This document shows positions 1 to 8,577 of a stretch of 64,000 nucleotides of DNA, piece after piece. The stretch comes from an uncultured Dehalococcoidia bacterium (GTDB lineage: Bacteria; Chloroflexota; Dehalococcoidia; Lucifugimonadales; UBA3495): assembly GCA_958296445.1 (NCBI GenBank), contig OY282565.1, positions 186,001 to 250,000 on the forward strand. The letters are read 5' to 3'. Made by a program: the position numbers and the translations under genes. How positions within the stretch are numbered: the first letter of the stretch is position 1; the number at the start of each line of letters is the position of its first letter. The notes below the pieces were generated by a model that saw only the letters and a list, made by a program, of their open reading frames with translations, did no database searches and was not told where the DNA came from.

Positions 1-332
1 GGGCGGCGGAATGCCCGCCTTGCCGCGCCGAGCTGCCGGAGTTTCAGAGCTTTCACGAAGAATATGGCGATAGGGTGCTGGTGCTGGGCATAGACTTGGG
101 CCAGTTCACCAATCAGGGAACGCCGGAGCAGGGCCGGGAATTGCTGGCCGAGCTGGGGGTGAAGTTCCCAGCGGGGTATACCGAAGACCAGTCGGTACTC
201 CCCGGATACACCGTTCTGGGGCTGCCCACCACCATTTTCATCAACGGCGACGGCTCCATTTTCAGCAAGTGGACCGGGGCGCTGAATAAGGAAGTGCTGA
301 TTGAGAGAACGGAGGAAATGCTGGACGGGTAA
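1..332 (+). CDS. TlpA/ResA-like thioredoxin-fold protein, 5' truncated
   Basis: The reading frame is open from the window edge (first full codon at base 3), so the N-terminus, and any signal peptide or lipobox, lies outside. The visible part begins AAECPPCRAELPEFQ, carrying the C-P-P-C redox motif followed by the helix typical of TlpA/ResA/AhpC-TSA proteins. It continues through LGLPTTIFINGDG, with the cis-proline loop (LPTT), and ends with the usual C-terminal helix. Family members are membrane-tethered extracytoplasmic thiol-disulfide reductases acting in cytochrome c maturation or disulfide reduction; the partner cannot be told here. About 109 residues are visible. A repeat-rich gap follows the stop. 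Confidence 0.8.
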   Translation, partial: AAECPPCRAELPEFQSFHEEYGDRVLVLGIDLGQFTNQGTPEQGRELLAELGVKFPAGYTEDQSVLPGYTVLGLPTTIFINGDGSIFSKWTGALNKEVLIERTEEMLDG

Positions 333-342
333 ACGCGGGTGC

Positions 343-530
343 CACCCTGAGCGAAGCGAAGGGTCTCACCGCCCAAGGTGAGATTCTTCGCTTCGCTCAG
401 AATGACAGACAGCTTGCTCAGAATGACGGACAGGGCTCAGAATGGCGGACAGCTTGCTCAGAATGACGGACAGGGCTCAGAATGACAGACGGCCAGAATG
501 ACGGACAGCGGAAGTAATTTCGCGATTTTC
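343..530. repeat. Dispersed palindromic repeat, family A, copy 1
   Basis: The core reads CACCCTGAGCGAAGCGAAGG and, after a short spacer, its inverted counterpart (GAGATTCTTCGCTTCGCTCA). It is followed by iterations of CTCAGAATGACGGACAG and ends in GGAAGTAATTTCGCGATTTTC, the right-end signature seen in other copies. The left-end signature is missing, so this copy is truncated. It lies between the thioredoxin gene and tRNA-Pro. Confidence 0.8.
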
Positions 531-579
531 TTAAAATCCTCTGTGTTATCGGCGCTCGCTGTGGTAATATAGCTTTATC

Positions 580-654
580 GGGGTGTAGCGCAGTGGCTAG
601 CGCGCTACGTTCGGGACGTAGAGGCCGGTGGTTCGAATCCACTCACCCCGACCA
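580..654 (+). tRNA. tRNA-Pro (anticodon CGG), CCA encoded
   Basis: The acceptor stem CGGGGTG (580-586) pairs with CACCCCG (644-650), followed by A and an encoded CCA. The anticodon stem CTACG/CGTAG encloses loop TTCGGGA with anticodon CGG at 612-614. The T arm has the loop TTCGAAT. The first pair C1-G72 is the identity feature of bacterial tRNA-Pro. An AT-rich TAATAT lies at 565-570, a plausible -10 box. The tRNA reads proline CCG codons, abundant in this GC-rich genome. Confidence 0.95.
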
Positions 655-672
655 TTTTCTGATTGCTAGGCT

Positions 673-697
673 GGGGCGCACGGTTGTGCGCCCCTTT
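673..697 (+). terminator. Hairpin terminator after tRNA-Pro; related to repeat family B
   Basis: GGGGCGCAC, loop GGTT, GTGCGCCCC form a perfect 9-bp stem followed by TTT, 19 bases after the tRNA. The same GGGGCGCAC...GTGCGCCCC palindrome recurs at 33.4, 55.1 and 56.5 kb, so a dispersed repeat probably supplies the terminator here. Confidence 0.6.
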
Positions 698-779
698 GCC
701 GTCACTGCCGCCGCGCCCCTGCTGTGCTATTATTGGGCCGCCCCTGATTTCTGAATTCGCGTTATAGGGAGGCCCGATT

Positions 780-1805
780 ATGCCGTTTGGAGGCAATGAC
801 TGGCTGGCCTTGACCCCGGAGGAGGCCCTGGAGCCGGAAATACCCATCTGCGACCCGCATCATCACTTTTGGGACTTTCGGACGGAACGAATCCCGTACC
901 AGCGTTATCTGCTTCACGAACTGGCCGACGACCTGAATGGCGGCCACAATGTGCGCTCGACGGTGTTCGTGGAGGCCCGCTCGATGTACCGTCCCGGCGG
1001 CCCGGAGGAGCTGCGTCCGGTGGGCGAGGTGGAGTTTGTGCAGGGACTGGCCGCGGCCAGCGATACCGGGCTGTACGGCCCGGCCAAGGCGGCGGCGTCC
1101 ATCGTCGGCCACGCCAACCTGAACCTGGGGGAGAACGTGCGGCCGGTGCTGGAGGCGTTGCAGGCGGCCAGCCCCAACCGTTTCCGCGGCATCCGCCACT
1201 CGGTCACTTGGGATCCGCACCCGGAGGTGGAGAACACTGCGGCCCATAAGGCCGAAGGGCAGATGAGCAGCGACGATTTCCGGGCCGGCGCCCGGGTGCT
1301 GGCCGATATGGGCCTGACTCTGGAAGGGTGGATGTTCTTTCCGCAAATGCCGGAACTGGCCGAGTTCGCCCGCGCCGTTCCCAACCTGACCATCATCCTG
1401 AACCACATCGGCGGGCTGCTGCGCGAAGGCCCCTACGCCGGCCGCGACGATGAGGTGATGGCGACTTGGCGCGAGGGCATCGCCGCCGCCGCATCCGCCC
1501 CCAACGTGGTGGTCAAGCTGGGCGGCATCGGAATGCCCCGCACCGGCTTCGACTGGCACAACCGCGCCCGGCCGGTCGGCTCTGAGGAGCTGGCGGCGGA
1601 TATGCGGCCCATCATTGAATACTGCATCGAGCAGTTCGGCCCCGGCCGGTGTATGTTCGAGAGCAACTTTCCGGTGGACAAGGTGTCCTATTCCTACACG
1701 GTGATGTACAACGCCTTCAAGCGGCTTACCACCCAATACTCGGCTTCGGAGCGGGCGGATATGTTCCACGATGTGGCGGCGCGGGTGTACCGGGTGGAGT
1801 ATTGA
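780..1805 (+). CDS. Amidohydrolase-2 family protein (metal-dependent TIM-barrel hydrolase)
   Basis: A 341-residue protein of the amidohydrolase-2/COG3618 group, which hydrolyses lactones or decarboxylates aromatic acids with a divalent metal in a TIM barrel. Visible signatures are IPICDPHHHFWD near residues 21-32 (metal-binding HxH at strand 1), LNHIGG near residue 205 (metal His) and MFESNFPVDK near residue 290 (strand-8 Asp/Asn region). The start ATG is preceded by GGGAGG with good spacing. No signal peptide is seen, so it is probably cytoplasmic. It stands alone on this strand. The exact substrate cannot be inferred. A hairpin (1863-1882, ATGCCCGG/CCGGGCAT) lies in the downstream gap. Confidence 0.85.
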   Translation: MPFGGNDWLALTPEEALEPEIPICDPHHHFWDFRTERIPYQRYLLHELADDLNGGHNVRSTVFVEARSMYRPGGPEELRPVGEVEFVQGLAAASDTGLYGPAKAAASIVGHANLNLGENVRPVLEALQAASPNRFRGIRHSVTWDPHPEVENTAAHKAEGQMSSDDFRAGARVLADMGLTLEGWMFFPQMPELAEFARAVPNLTIILNHIGGLLREGPYAGRDDEVMATWREGIAAAASAPNVVVKLGGIGMPRTGFDWHNRARPVGSEELAADMRPIIEYCIEQFGPGRCMFESNFPVDKVSYSYTVMYNAFKRLTTQYSASERADMFHDVAARVYRVEY

Positions 1806-2053
1806 TGCGGCGGGGGGGATTTGTGACCTGTCCATCGGCGTCGGTGGGCGAAAGTTTTGGGGATGCCCGGATTTCCGGGCATTCCGCAAGGGGGGTATTG
1901 GGTCTTTCCGAATTGTTGTGGCGATTCCGGTTGTTCCATAGACGCTTGGGGAATTTGGACGAAAGGGAAAGAAAGGGTTTCCGGCGCATTGACTGGCCTG
2001 CGGCGTAACTGTAAGGTTAATGAATGGAAACCCGGACAAGAGGCCCAACCACG

Positions 2054-3112
2054 ATGACCAACCCGCAAGATTCCGACAGCCAGCGCCTGGAGCGCATCGA
2101 AAGCCTGGTAGAGAAACTGGTTGGCGGTGTAGAAAAGATCGCCCGAGACCAGGCCGAAATGCGTGCTGAGCAGGCGGAAATGCGCGCCGAGATAGCCGAG
2201 CTGAAGGCCGGGCAGGCCGAAATGCGCGCCGAGATGGCCGAGCTGCGTGCCGAGCAGTCCGAAATACGCGCCGAGCAGGCAGTGATTCGTGCGGAGCAGT
2301 CGGCGATTCGGGACGTGCAGGCCAAAATACTGGCAGGGCAAGCCGAAATTCGGGACGAGATGGCCGAAATACGTGCCGAACAAGCCGAGATACGCGCCGA
2401 GCAGGCAGTGATTCGGGACGTGCAGGCCAAAATACTGGCAGGGCAAGCCGAAATTCGGGCTGAACAAGCCGAGATACGGGCCGAACAGTCGGCGATACGG
2501 GATGAGCAGGCAGTGATACGGGCCGAACAAGCCGAGATACGGGCCGAACAGTCGGCGATACGGGATGAGCAGGCCGAGATACGGGCGGAGCAGTCGGCGA
2601 TACGGGCGGAGCAGGCTGCTATGCGGGCCGAGCAGGCTGCTATGCGGCGCGACATTGCCCGGCTGTCTAGCGATATGGGGGTGATAAAGGGGTGGCAGAC
2701 TGAGCTGGTGGTGGAGCGGCGGGCTGGCGCCGTTTTCCGGCAGCTTTGCCGGGGCGGGCGTCTGCTCCGCATCTATCCCCACGGGGAGATGCAACACTAT
2801 ATCGGCGCCGTGCGGCACGCCGGGAATATGACCGAGCAGGAGTTTGAGCGGGCCGGCTCCGTTGACTTTGTGCTGGAAGGCACCGACGGGGAGGGGGCGG
2901 CGGTGATGTATGCCGTCGAAGTCTCTTTCACTGTCGGCGTGGGCGACAGCGACCGCGCCATCGGGAAAGCGGCGCTGCTGACTAGGGTGTTGGGGCGCGA
3001 GGTGCGGCCGGGCGCGGCCGGGGAGTCCCCGTCCGCCGAGTTTGAGGATGACGCTACGCAGCGCGGCGTCGCCTATGCCTATATCGGCAACGGGCGCGAC
3101 ATAGTTCGCTGA
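2054..3112 (+). CDS. Coiled-coil heptad-repeat protein with C-terminal nuclease-like domain
   Basis: About 352 residues from the ATG at 2054 (GAGG upstream); an in-frame ATG at 2024 is possible. Roughly residues 25-205 are near-perfect seven-residue repeats of the type AEQAEIR/AEQSAIR with occasional LAGQAEIR units, which predict a long coiled coil. The DNA repeats as well as the protein, indicating recent expansion. The C-terminal ~130 residues are globular. SVDFVLEG followed by MYAVEVSFTV and DSDRAIGKAALL fits a D...ExV-type PD-(D/E)XK-like core, as in DUF3782-type proteins that pair coiled coils with such a domain. The nuclease assignment is inference. A strong terminator follows. Confidence 0.7.
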   Translation: MTNPQDSDSQRLERIESLVEKLVGGVEKIARDQAEMRAEQAEMRAEIAELKAGQAEMRAEMAELRAEQSEIRAEQAVIRAEQSAIRDVQAKILAGQAEIRDEMAEIRAEQAEIRAEQAVIRDVQAKILAGQAEIRAEQAEIRAEQSAIRDEQAVIRAEQAEIRAEQSAIRDEQAEIRAEQSAIRAEQAAMRAEQAAMRRDIARLSSDMGVIKGWQTELVVERRAGAVFRQLCRGGRLLRIYPHGEMQHYIGAVRHAGNMTEQEFERAGSVDFVLEGTDGEGAAVMYAVEVSFTVGVGDSDRAIGKAALLTRVLGREVRPGAAGESPSAEFEDDATQRGVAYAYIGNGRDIVR

Positions 3113-3171
3113 ATCCCGCCTGCGTTCCGTGCATTCCGTATCCCATCATTCCGTATCCGCCCTTTTCAAGA

Positions 3172-3204
3172 CGCCCGGTTAATGATAAGTTAGCCGGGTG
3201 TTTT
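3172..3204 (+). terminator. Rho-independent terminator
   Basis: CGCCCGGTTAA and TTAGCCGGGTG form an 11-bp stem with two G-U pairs and a 7-base loop, followed by TTTT. It closes the coiled-coil gene. A second GC-rich hairpin (CGGCCCCCG/CGGGGGCCG) lies at 3241-3265, before dctM. Confidence 0.7.
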
Positions 3205-3350
3205 GTCCGGGTGGTTCCGGTTGAGGGCGCGAATTGGAAACGGCCCCCGATTCCCGCGGGGGCCGCTGTTTGTGAATCCGGCCCGGCAGCAACGCAATCC
3301 TGAAAATTGCAGATTCCCGGTTCCGGCCGGGAAACGAAGGTCGTACCCCT

Positions 3351-5009
3351 TTGGTCATTGCCGTAGCGTTCATCCTGATGGCCGTTTTTTTCTTGTCCGG
3401 GCTGTATGTGGCCGGGGCTTTGGGCAGCCTGGCGTTGCTGCTGATGGAGATATTCTCCGAAAACCCGCTGTCCAACATTATGGCGAACCGGGCTTGGGAC
3501 ACTTTTACCCGGTTCCTGCTGGTAGCCATTCCGCTGTTTATTCTGATGGGCGAGCTGGTGTTGCGCAGCGGCATCGCCGACCGGATGTACCGGGCACTGG
3601 ATCGCTGGGTCGCGCCGATACCGGGCGGGCTGTTGCATACCAACATCGTGTCCTGCGCCATTTTCGCCGCCTGCTCCGGCTCCAGCATCTCCACCGCCGC
3701 CACCATCAGCCGGGTGGCGCTGCCCACCTTCCACACCCGCGGCTACAACGAGCGGCTGGTGGTGGGGTCGCTGGCCGCCGGGGGGACGCTGGGGATTCTG
3801 ATACCGCCCAGCGTGTTGCTGGTTATCTACGGCCTCAGCACCGGGACGTCGATCGGGCGGCTGTTTCTGGCCGGGTTTATTCCCGGCGCCCTGATGGCCT
3901 TGACCTTTATGACCCTTATCGGCATCGTTGCGGTTATCTGGCCGGGCATTGCGCCGAAGGTTCCCGGCGAAACCTTTTTAAGCCGACAGGGTTGGATAGA
4001 CCGGATAATCGGCTCCATCGCCGTGGGGCCGGTGGTGATTCTGGTTCTGGCCGTGCTGGGATCCATTTATGGGGGCATCGCAACCCCCGGCGAGGCGGCG
4101 GCCATCGGGGTGTACGGCGCTTTCATTCTGGCCTTTCTGTACAACTCGAAACCGCTATGGGTGCCGATGATTGGGGCCGGGCTGCGCAGCACCGGGCTTA
4201 TCGGCGCCTACGCTCCCCTGCGGGTCGTGCTGATGACCTTTATCGGCCTGGTCGTGCTGCACTTGACGATTCAGACGTTATATCTGGTCTTTTTCCCCAA
4301 CCGCTCGCTTTTTGTGGAGCCGGAGCTGGCCGAGGCGGTATTCCTCATCGAGGTGCTGTGCCTGCCGCCGCTGGGGTGGGTGCCTATATTGACGGAAGTA
4401 TCCCGCGATGAATTGCAGGAATCGCGGATGCCCGGAATGGAACACTTCAAGGCGATGATGCGCTCCAATATGGCAATGTTGCAGGAAGTGTTCTTGTCCA
4501 CTATGCGCACTACCTGCATGATTATGCTCATCCTGATGGCGGCGTTCACCTTGCAGTTCGCCTTTGCCTACCTGCGAATTTCCCACGCATTGGCCGATTT
4601 GGTGGTGGGCCTGAATCTGGCCGACTGGCAGTTGGTGGGGATACTGGTGATTTTCTACCTGTTGCTTGGCACCTTTATGGAAAGCTACTCCATGCTGGCG
4701 ACCACGCTGCCCATTCTGCTGGAGACGCTGTTCCAGAGCGGAATAGACCTGCTGTGGTTCGGCATCATAATGATTATCCTGCTGGAGGCGGCGCAAATCA
4801 GCCCGCCCCAGGGCCTTTCGCTGTATGTGTTGCACGGGGCGCGGCGCGAAACGGCGGATGCGCGGGGGGTGACCGAGGTGGAGACGATAAACGACGTCTA
4901 CATCGGGGTACTGCCCTTTATGGGGTGTATGGCCGTGGTTATCGGCATACTGATGCTGTTCCCGGAAATTGTCACGTGGCTGCCCGACCAGGCGAAAGGA
5001 ACTCGTTAA
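3351..5009 (+). CDS. dctM: TRAP transporter large permease, DctM family, with extended middle segment
   Basis: A 552-residue polytopic membrane protein. DctM signatures are IPLFILMGELVLRSG (about residues 62-76), CAIFAACSGSSISTAATIS, LAAGGTLGILIPPSV and, near the C-terminus, GTFMESYSMLATTLP and EAAQISPPQGLSLYVLHG. DctM forms the 12-helix Na+-coupled channel of TRAP organic-acid importers with DctQ and the binding protein DctP. The start is TTG, with GAAGG about 10 bases upstream. The usual DctM length is about 425 residues; the excess lies around residues 265-365, between the two halves, and the paralogue at 11.1 kb has the same insertion. No dctQ lies directly upstream; the only one in the window is at 10.3 kb. 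Confidence 0.9.
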   Translation: MVIAVAFILMAVFFLSGLYVAGALGSLALLLMEIFSENPLSNIMANRAWDTFTRFLLVAIPLFILMGELVLRSGIADRMYRALDRWVAPIPGGLLHTNIVSCAIFAACSGSSISTAATISRVALPTFHTRGYNERLVVGSLAAGGTLGILIPPSVLLVIYGLSTGTSIGRLFLAGFIPGALMALTFMTLIGIVAVIWPGIAPKVPGETFLSRQGWIDRIIGSIAVGPVVILVLAVLGSIYGGIATPGEAAAIGVYGAFILAFLYNSKPLWVPMIGAGLRSTGLIGAYAPLRVVLMTFIGLVVLHLTIQTLYLVFFPNRSLFVEPELAEAVFLIEVLCLPPLGWVPILTEVSRDELQESRMPGMEHFKAMMRSNMAMLQEVFLSTMRTTCMIMLILMAAFTLQFAFAYLRISHALADLVVGLNLADWQLVGILVIFYLLLGTFMESYSMLATTLPILLETLFQSGIDLLWFGIIMIILLEAAQISPPQGLSLYVLHGARRETADARGVTEVETINDVYIGVLPFMGCMAVVIGILMLFPEIVTWLPDQAKGTR

Positions 5010-5031
5010 GGCGCCCGGCCTGCCGGGGTAT

Positions 5032-5077
5032 TTACATAACCGATTCCGGCGGGCCGTTATCCATTTTCGTTATGTAA
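5032..5077. repeat. Inverted repeat upstream of dctP
   Basis: TTACATAAC at 5032-5040 and its exact complement GTTATGTAA at 5069-5077 flank a 28-base loop in the 179-base gap between dctM and dctP. It may be an operator or an RNA hairpin separating the two genes; no T-run follows. Confidence 0.4.
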
Positions 5078-5188
5078 GGCGGGTTGTGTTGCCGGTAGCT
5101 GTCGTTGACCCCAACGCTTTCAGCTATTAAAATGCACCGCCAATACATAGATGCCCGGTTTCCGAAAGTTCTGTATAGAGAGGCAGGT

Positions 5189-6883
5189 ATGGCCCGTTTG
5201 ATTGTTCCGGTGATTCTGATTGTGGCCTTGATAGCCGCATTGGCGGCCTGTGGCGGGGAGGATCCGACGCCGACGTCGGCGCCTACGGCCACCCCGGTTC
5301 CGCCTACGGCGATGCCGGAACCGACGGCGATGCCGGAGCCTACGGCAATGGCCGAACCCACCGCGATGCCGGAACCTACGACGATGGCCGAACCTACCGC
5401 GATGCCGGAACCGACGAACACGCCGGCGCCCACCGTCGCCGCGCCCGCCGCCGCCATCGCAACGGCGATGCCAGAACCCACGCCCATACCGCCCACGCCG
5501 ACGCCCGAGCCGGAACCGGAAGCCACCGCGCCGCCGGTGATGACGCCCGAGGAGATGCTGGCGCAATACGCGGCGTCGGTAGCCAACGGCCCCGGCGCCA
5601 TCGCCGTAGGCGACCCTACCAGCCAGGCTTTCTACGCCCAGCTCATCGGCCCGCCGGTTCACGAGGGCCTAGTATTCCTGCCGCCGGGGGATCAGCAGCA
5701 GGCGCAGTTTCAGCAGCTATTCCAGGCGGCTCTGTTCGGCGCCCCGCCTTTGGGCATTCCCGGTCACCAGTTTATTTACACCAGCGATTACTACCGGGGG
5801 CTAATCGAAAAGGCCAACCTGATTAACCCCACGGAATTGACGTCGTCCGGGGAAGACATCGAAATTCAGTATGTCTGCCTTTCCCGCAACCTGCCTACCT
5901 GCGTGATGAAGCAGGCGTATTTCGCGCCGCGGCTGGCCGCCCGCACCAACGGGCAGGTGACGTTGAGCATAACTTCTTTCCCTGAGTTGAGCGGTTCCGG
6001 CGGCGCCGGCATCGTATCGGAATCCCTGACGCTGGTGGCGGACGGGACGCTGGATATGGTCAACATTTATACCGGCTACGTGGCCGGGGCCCTGCCCGCC
6101 ATCGAAGTGCAGTCGCTGTGGGGAATGGGGCCGGATTGGGAAAGCACCTATCTGGCCCTAGCGGATATGGCGCCCGATGTGGAGCGGATGCTGGCGGAAG
6201 AAACGGGCGGCGTGGTAGTCAACCGCAACTGGTACGCCGGGGCCGATCAGTGGTTTTTCAGCGAAACCCCCATAATGTCGGTGGAGGATTTCCAAGGCAA
6301 GAAAGTGCGCTCTCACTCCGCCGCTTTGTCCAGCCTGATTGAGGGGCTGGGCGCCGAAGCGGTGTTCATACCCCCGGGCGCCGACTATCTGGCCTTGCAG
6401 AATGGCACCGTTGACATCGGCACCACCGGGGCCCTGCTGGCCCTGGCCGGCCGGTATCACGAAATATCCAGCTATATGGCCGGGCCGGTCATCGGGTTCG
6501 GTTACACCAACAACGTTATCAACGGCGATTTGTGGGACAGCATCCCGGCCGACCTGCAACAAATCATCATTGAAGAGGGGGCCAGGTCGGAGCTGGAGGA
6601 GTTGCGCATCGCGCCCTACCACAACATTATCCCGGTGATTGCCAACCAGCAGTTGGGGGTTACGCCGGTCATTTTCAGCGAGGAAATCATCGGTTACATC
6701 GCCGGGGTGGTGCTGCCGCAGAACATCATTCCCGGCTGGCTGAATCGCTTGGGCTACCCGGAGCGCAACCAGGACGCGGTGCGGATTTTCAACGAACACG
6801 CCGGCCCCTACATTGGGCTGCAAATCGGGGAGGACGGCGCGGTGACGCGGGCGCCCATCACCAAAGGGCCGCGGGCCAATTAG
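5189..6883 (+). CDS. dctP: TRAP transporter solute-binding lipoprotein, DctP family (copy 1)
   Basis: The start ATG at 5189 has AGAGGCAGG upstream and gives a signal peptide MARLIVPVILIVALIAALAAC with lipobox LAAC, so the mature protein is a lipoprotein (564 residues with signal). About 85 residues of Pro/Thr/Glu-rich linker follow, built of EPTAMP/EPTAMA repeats, in the manner of Chloroflexota surface lipoproteins. The rest is DctP-like: an N-terminal lobe, LVADGTLDMVNIYTGYVAGALPAIEVQS, and a second lobe with DFQGKKVRSHSAALSSLIEG and GALLALAGRYHEISSYM. It captures an organic acid outside the membrane for DctQM. It is paralogous to the next gene, and both end in ITKGP-x-A-x. Confidence 0.88.
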   Translation: MARLIVPVILIVALIAALAACGGEDPTPTSAPTATPVPPTAMPEPTAMPEPTAMAEPTAMPEPTTMAEPTAMPEPTNTPAPTVAAPAAAIATAMPEPTPIPPTPTPEPEPEATAPPVMTPEEMLAQYAASVANGPGAIAVGDPTSQAFYAQLIGPPVHEGLVFLPPGDQQQAQFQQLFQAALFGAPPLGIPGHQFIYTSDYYRGLIEKANLINPTELTSSGEDIEIQYVCLSRNLPTCVMKQAYFAPRLAARTNGQVTLSITSFPELSGSGGAGIVSESLTLVADGTLDMVNIYTGYVAGALPAIEVQSLWGMGPDWESTYLALADMAPDVERMLAEETGGVVVNRNWYAGADQWFFSETPIMSVEDFQGKKVRSHSAALSSLIEGLGAEAVFIPPGADYLALQNGTVDIGTTGALLALAGRYHEISSYMAGPVIGFGYTNNVINGDLWDSIPADLQQIIIEEGARSELEELRIAPYHNIIPVIANQQLGVTPVIFSEEIIGYIAGVVLPQNIIPGWLNRLGYPERNQDAVRIFNEHAGPYIGLQIGEDGAVTRAPITKGPRAN

Positions 6884-6902
6884 CCGTCAATTAGGCAGCG
6901 GG

Positions 6903-6924
6903 GGGCGGCCCGCTGGGGCCGCCC
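6903..6924 (+). terminator. Intercistronic hairpin between the two dctP genes
   Basis: GGGCGGCCC, loop GCTG, GGGCCGCCC: a perfect 9-bp stem without a T-run. It may stabilise the upstream mRNA or partly terminate, allowing unequal expression of the two binding proteins. Confidence 0.4.
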
Positions 6925-6984
6925 TGATTGCAACCGGCATAACAAGCCCGGCACAAAACTAATTTTTCAGGAGGATAGATCAGG

Positions 6985-8469
6985 ATGCGCTACCCTAGAC
7001 TGCCCATTGCCATACTACTGATGTTCTCTATGCTGCTGGCCTTGGGGCTGACGGCCTGCGGCGCGACGGCCACCACTGCGCCGACGGCGGCGCCCACGGC
7101 CACTGCGGCGCCGACGGCGCCCGCGCCCACGGCCACTGCGGCCCCGGCGGCGCCCACGGCCACCGCGCCCAGCGGCTCCACCAGCGCAACGGCGGGGGAC
7201 GCCTTGACGGAGTACGCCGCCATGATGGCCGGCGGCCCCGGCGCCATATACATCGGCGACCTGTCCCAACTGGTTGGGCCAGCGCCGCTCACGGCCAACG
7301 GCGAACCGGACGCCGACTTGGGCGACTCCGACGGCGTGGTGCCGATGAGCGCCCTGGAAGACCACCTGTGGCTCTACGAAAGCGAGTATTACAAGTCGCT
7401 GATTGAGCGGGCCAACCTAGCCAATCCTACCGAGCTTACATCCAGCGGGGAAAGCATCGAAGTTCAGCACGCCTGCATCAACCGCGCCCTGCTGCCCTGC
7501 AAGCTCATCGAACAGTACTGGGCTCCCAATCTGGAGGAACGCACCAACGGGCAGTTGACGATCAGCGTAAGCTCTTTCCCGGAGCTGGGGCTGGCCGGGC
7601 CGGACACGCTGCAACTGGTGGCCGACGGGACGATTTCCATGGCCAACATCTATACCGGGTATGTGGCCGGGGAATTGCCCGCGATTGAGGTGCAATCGCT
7701 GTGGGGCATCTATCCCGACTGGGAAACGATGTATATGTCGCTGACGGATATGCACCCGCAGCTTGAGGCGATGGTGGCCGAGGAAACCGAGGGGGGCATC
7801 ATCGTCAACCACAACTGGTATTCGGGGAACGACCAGTTCTTTTTCAGCAAGACGCCCTTGCGCGGGCTGGACGATTTTGACGGCCTGAAAACCCGCAGCC
7901 ACGCCGCCGCCCTGTCCGACTGGATTAACGGCATGGGCGCGGAAGCCCAATTCTTGGCCTTCGCCGAGGTTTACACCGCTTTGGAGCGGGGCATTCTGGA
8001 CGCGGGAGTGACCGGCTCGACGCCGGGGCATGGGCAACGGTGGTACGAAGTGACCACCTATCTTAACGGGCCGCTGAAGAGCCTGCTTTCCACCAACAAC
8101 GTGGTCAACGCCGATGTCTGGAACCGGATACCGGCCGACCTGCAACAGATATTCATTGAGGAAGGGGCCAAAGCGGAGCTGGAGCAACTGCGGCTTACGT
8201 CCATTCAGAACGTCACCGGGGTGCAGAAGAACCTGGACGCCGGGATGGAGCTGGTGGAGTTTTCCCCGGAACTGGCCGACCACAGCTTTAACGTGGCGGT
8301 GATTCAGCACGTGATTCCCGGCTGGCTGCGGCGGCTGGGCTATCCGGGCCGGGGGGATGACGCGGTGGCGATGTTCAACGAACACGTCGGCCCCTATGTG
8401 GGCATCACCATCAACGCCGACGGGTCGGCCAGCCAGTCGGCAATCACCAAAGGCCCCCACGCCCAATAG
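6985..8469 (+). CDS. dctP: TRAP transporter solute-binding lipoprotein, DctP family (copy 2)
   Basis: A 494-residue lipoprotein with a clear AGGAGG at 6969-6974. The signal peptide ends at lipobox LTAC and is followed by an Ala/Pro/Thr linker (residues 25-70). It aligns with copy 1 along its length: GGPGAIYIGD, NPTELTSSGESIE, DGTISMANIYTGYVAGELPA, NNVVNADVWNRIPADLQQ and a C-terminal SAITKGP. The spacer between linker and DctP core is longer than in ordinary DctP proteins in both copies. The copies differ in the ligand region (GSTPGHGQRWYEVTTY here against GALLALAGRYHEISSY), so different ligands are likely. A hairpin terminator follows, then Uma2 genes separate it from dctQM. Confidence 0.88.
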   Translation: MRYPRLPIAILLMFSMLLALGLTACGATATTAPTAAPTATAAPTAPAPTATAAPAAPTATAPSGSTSATAGDALTEYAAMMAGGPGAIYIGDLSQLVGPAPLTANGEPDADLGDSDGVVPMSALEDHLWLYESEYYKSLIERANLANPTELTSSGESIEVQHACINRALLPCKLIEQYWAPNLEERTNGQLTISVSSFPELGLAGPDTLQLVADGTISMANIYTGYVAGELPAIEVQSLWGIYPDWETMYMSLTDMHPQLEAMVAEETEGGIIVNHNWYSGNDQFFFSKTPLRGLDDFDGLKTRSHAAALSDWINGMGAEAQFLAFAEVYTALERGILDAGVTGSTPGHGQRWYEVTTYLNGPLKSLLSTNNVVNADVWNRIPADLQQIFIEEGAKAELEQLRLTSIQNVTGVQKNLDAGMELVEFSPELADHSFNVAVIQHVIPGWLRRLGYPGRGDDAVAMFNEHVGPYVGITINADGSASQSAITKGPHAQ

Positions 8470-8482
8470 GGAACCGCTCGCG

Positions 8483-8509
8483 GCGCCCCTCCCGGTAAGG
8501 GAGGGGCGC
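8483..8509 (+). terminator. Terminator-like hairpin after dctP copy 2
   Basis: GCGCCCCTCCC, loop GGTAA, GGGAGGGGCGC: a perfect 11-bp stem, followed shortly by CATTT. It ends the dctM-dctP-dctP unit and separates it from the Uma2 pair. Confidence 0.55.
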
Positions 8510-8577
8510 TCGCCATTTCCGGCCCCGTTTCCCCTTGCCGGAGTATAATGCTGGCAAATCCCGGTGAGAGGCCCGTT

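Noticed and set aside
605..847. Minus-strand reading frame with the end VSGFEPPASTSRT
   Set aside because: It is the antisense of tRNA-Pro and neighbouring DNA, a well-known source of spurious protein predictions.
762..2048. 428-codon minus-strand frame
   Set aside because: It is the shadow of the amidohydrolase gene; His/Arg/Pro-rich composition, no family features, whereas the plus strand has clear metal motifs.
1694..2818. Long minus-strand frames with LGLFGPY or ARISACS repeats
   Set aside because: They are antisense to the heptad repeats of the coiled-coil gene and mirror its periodicity.
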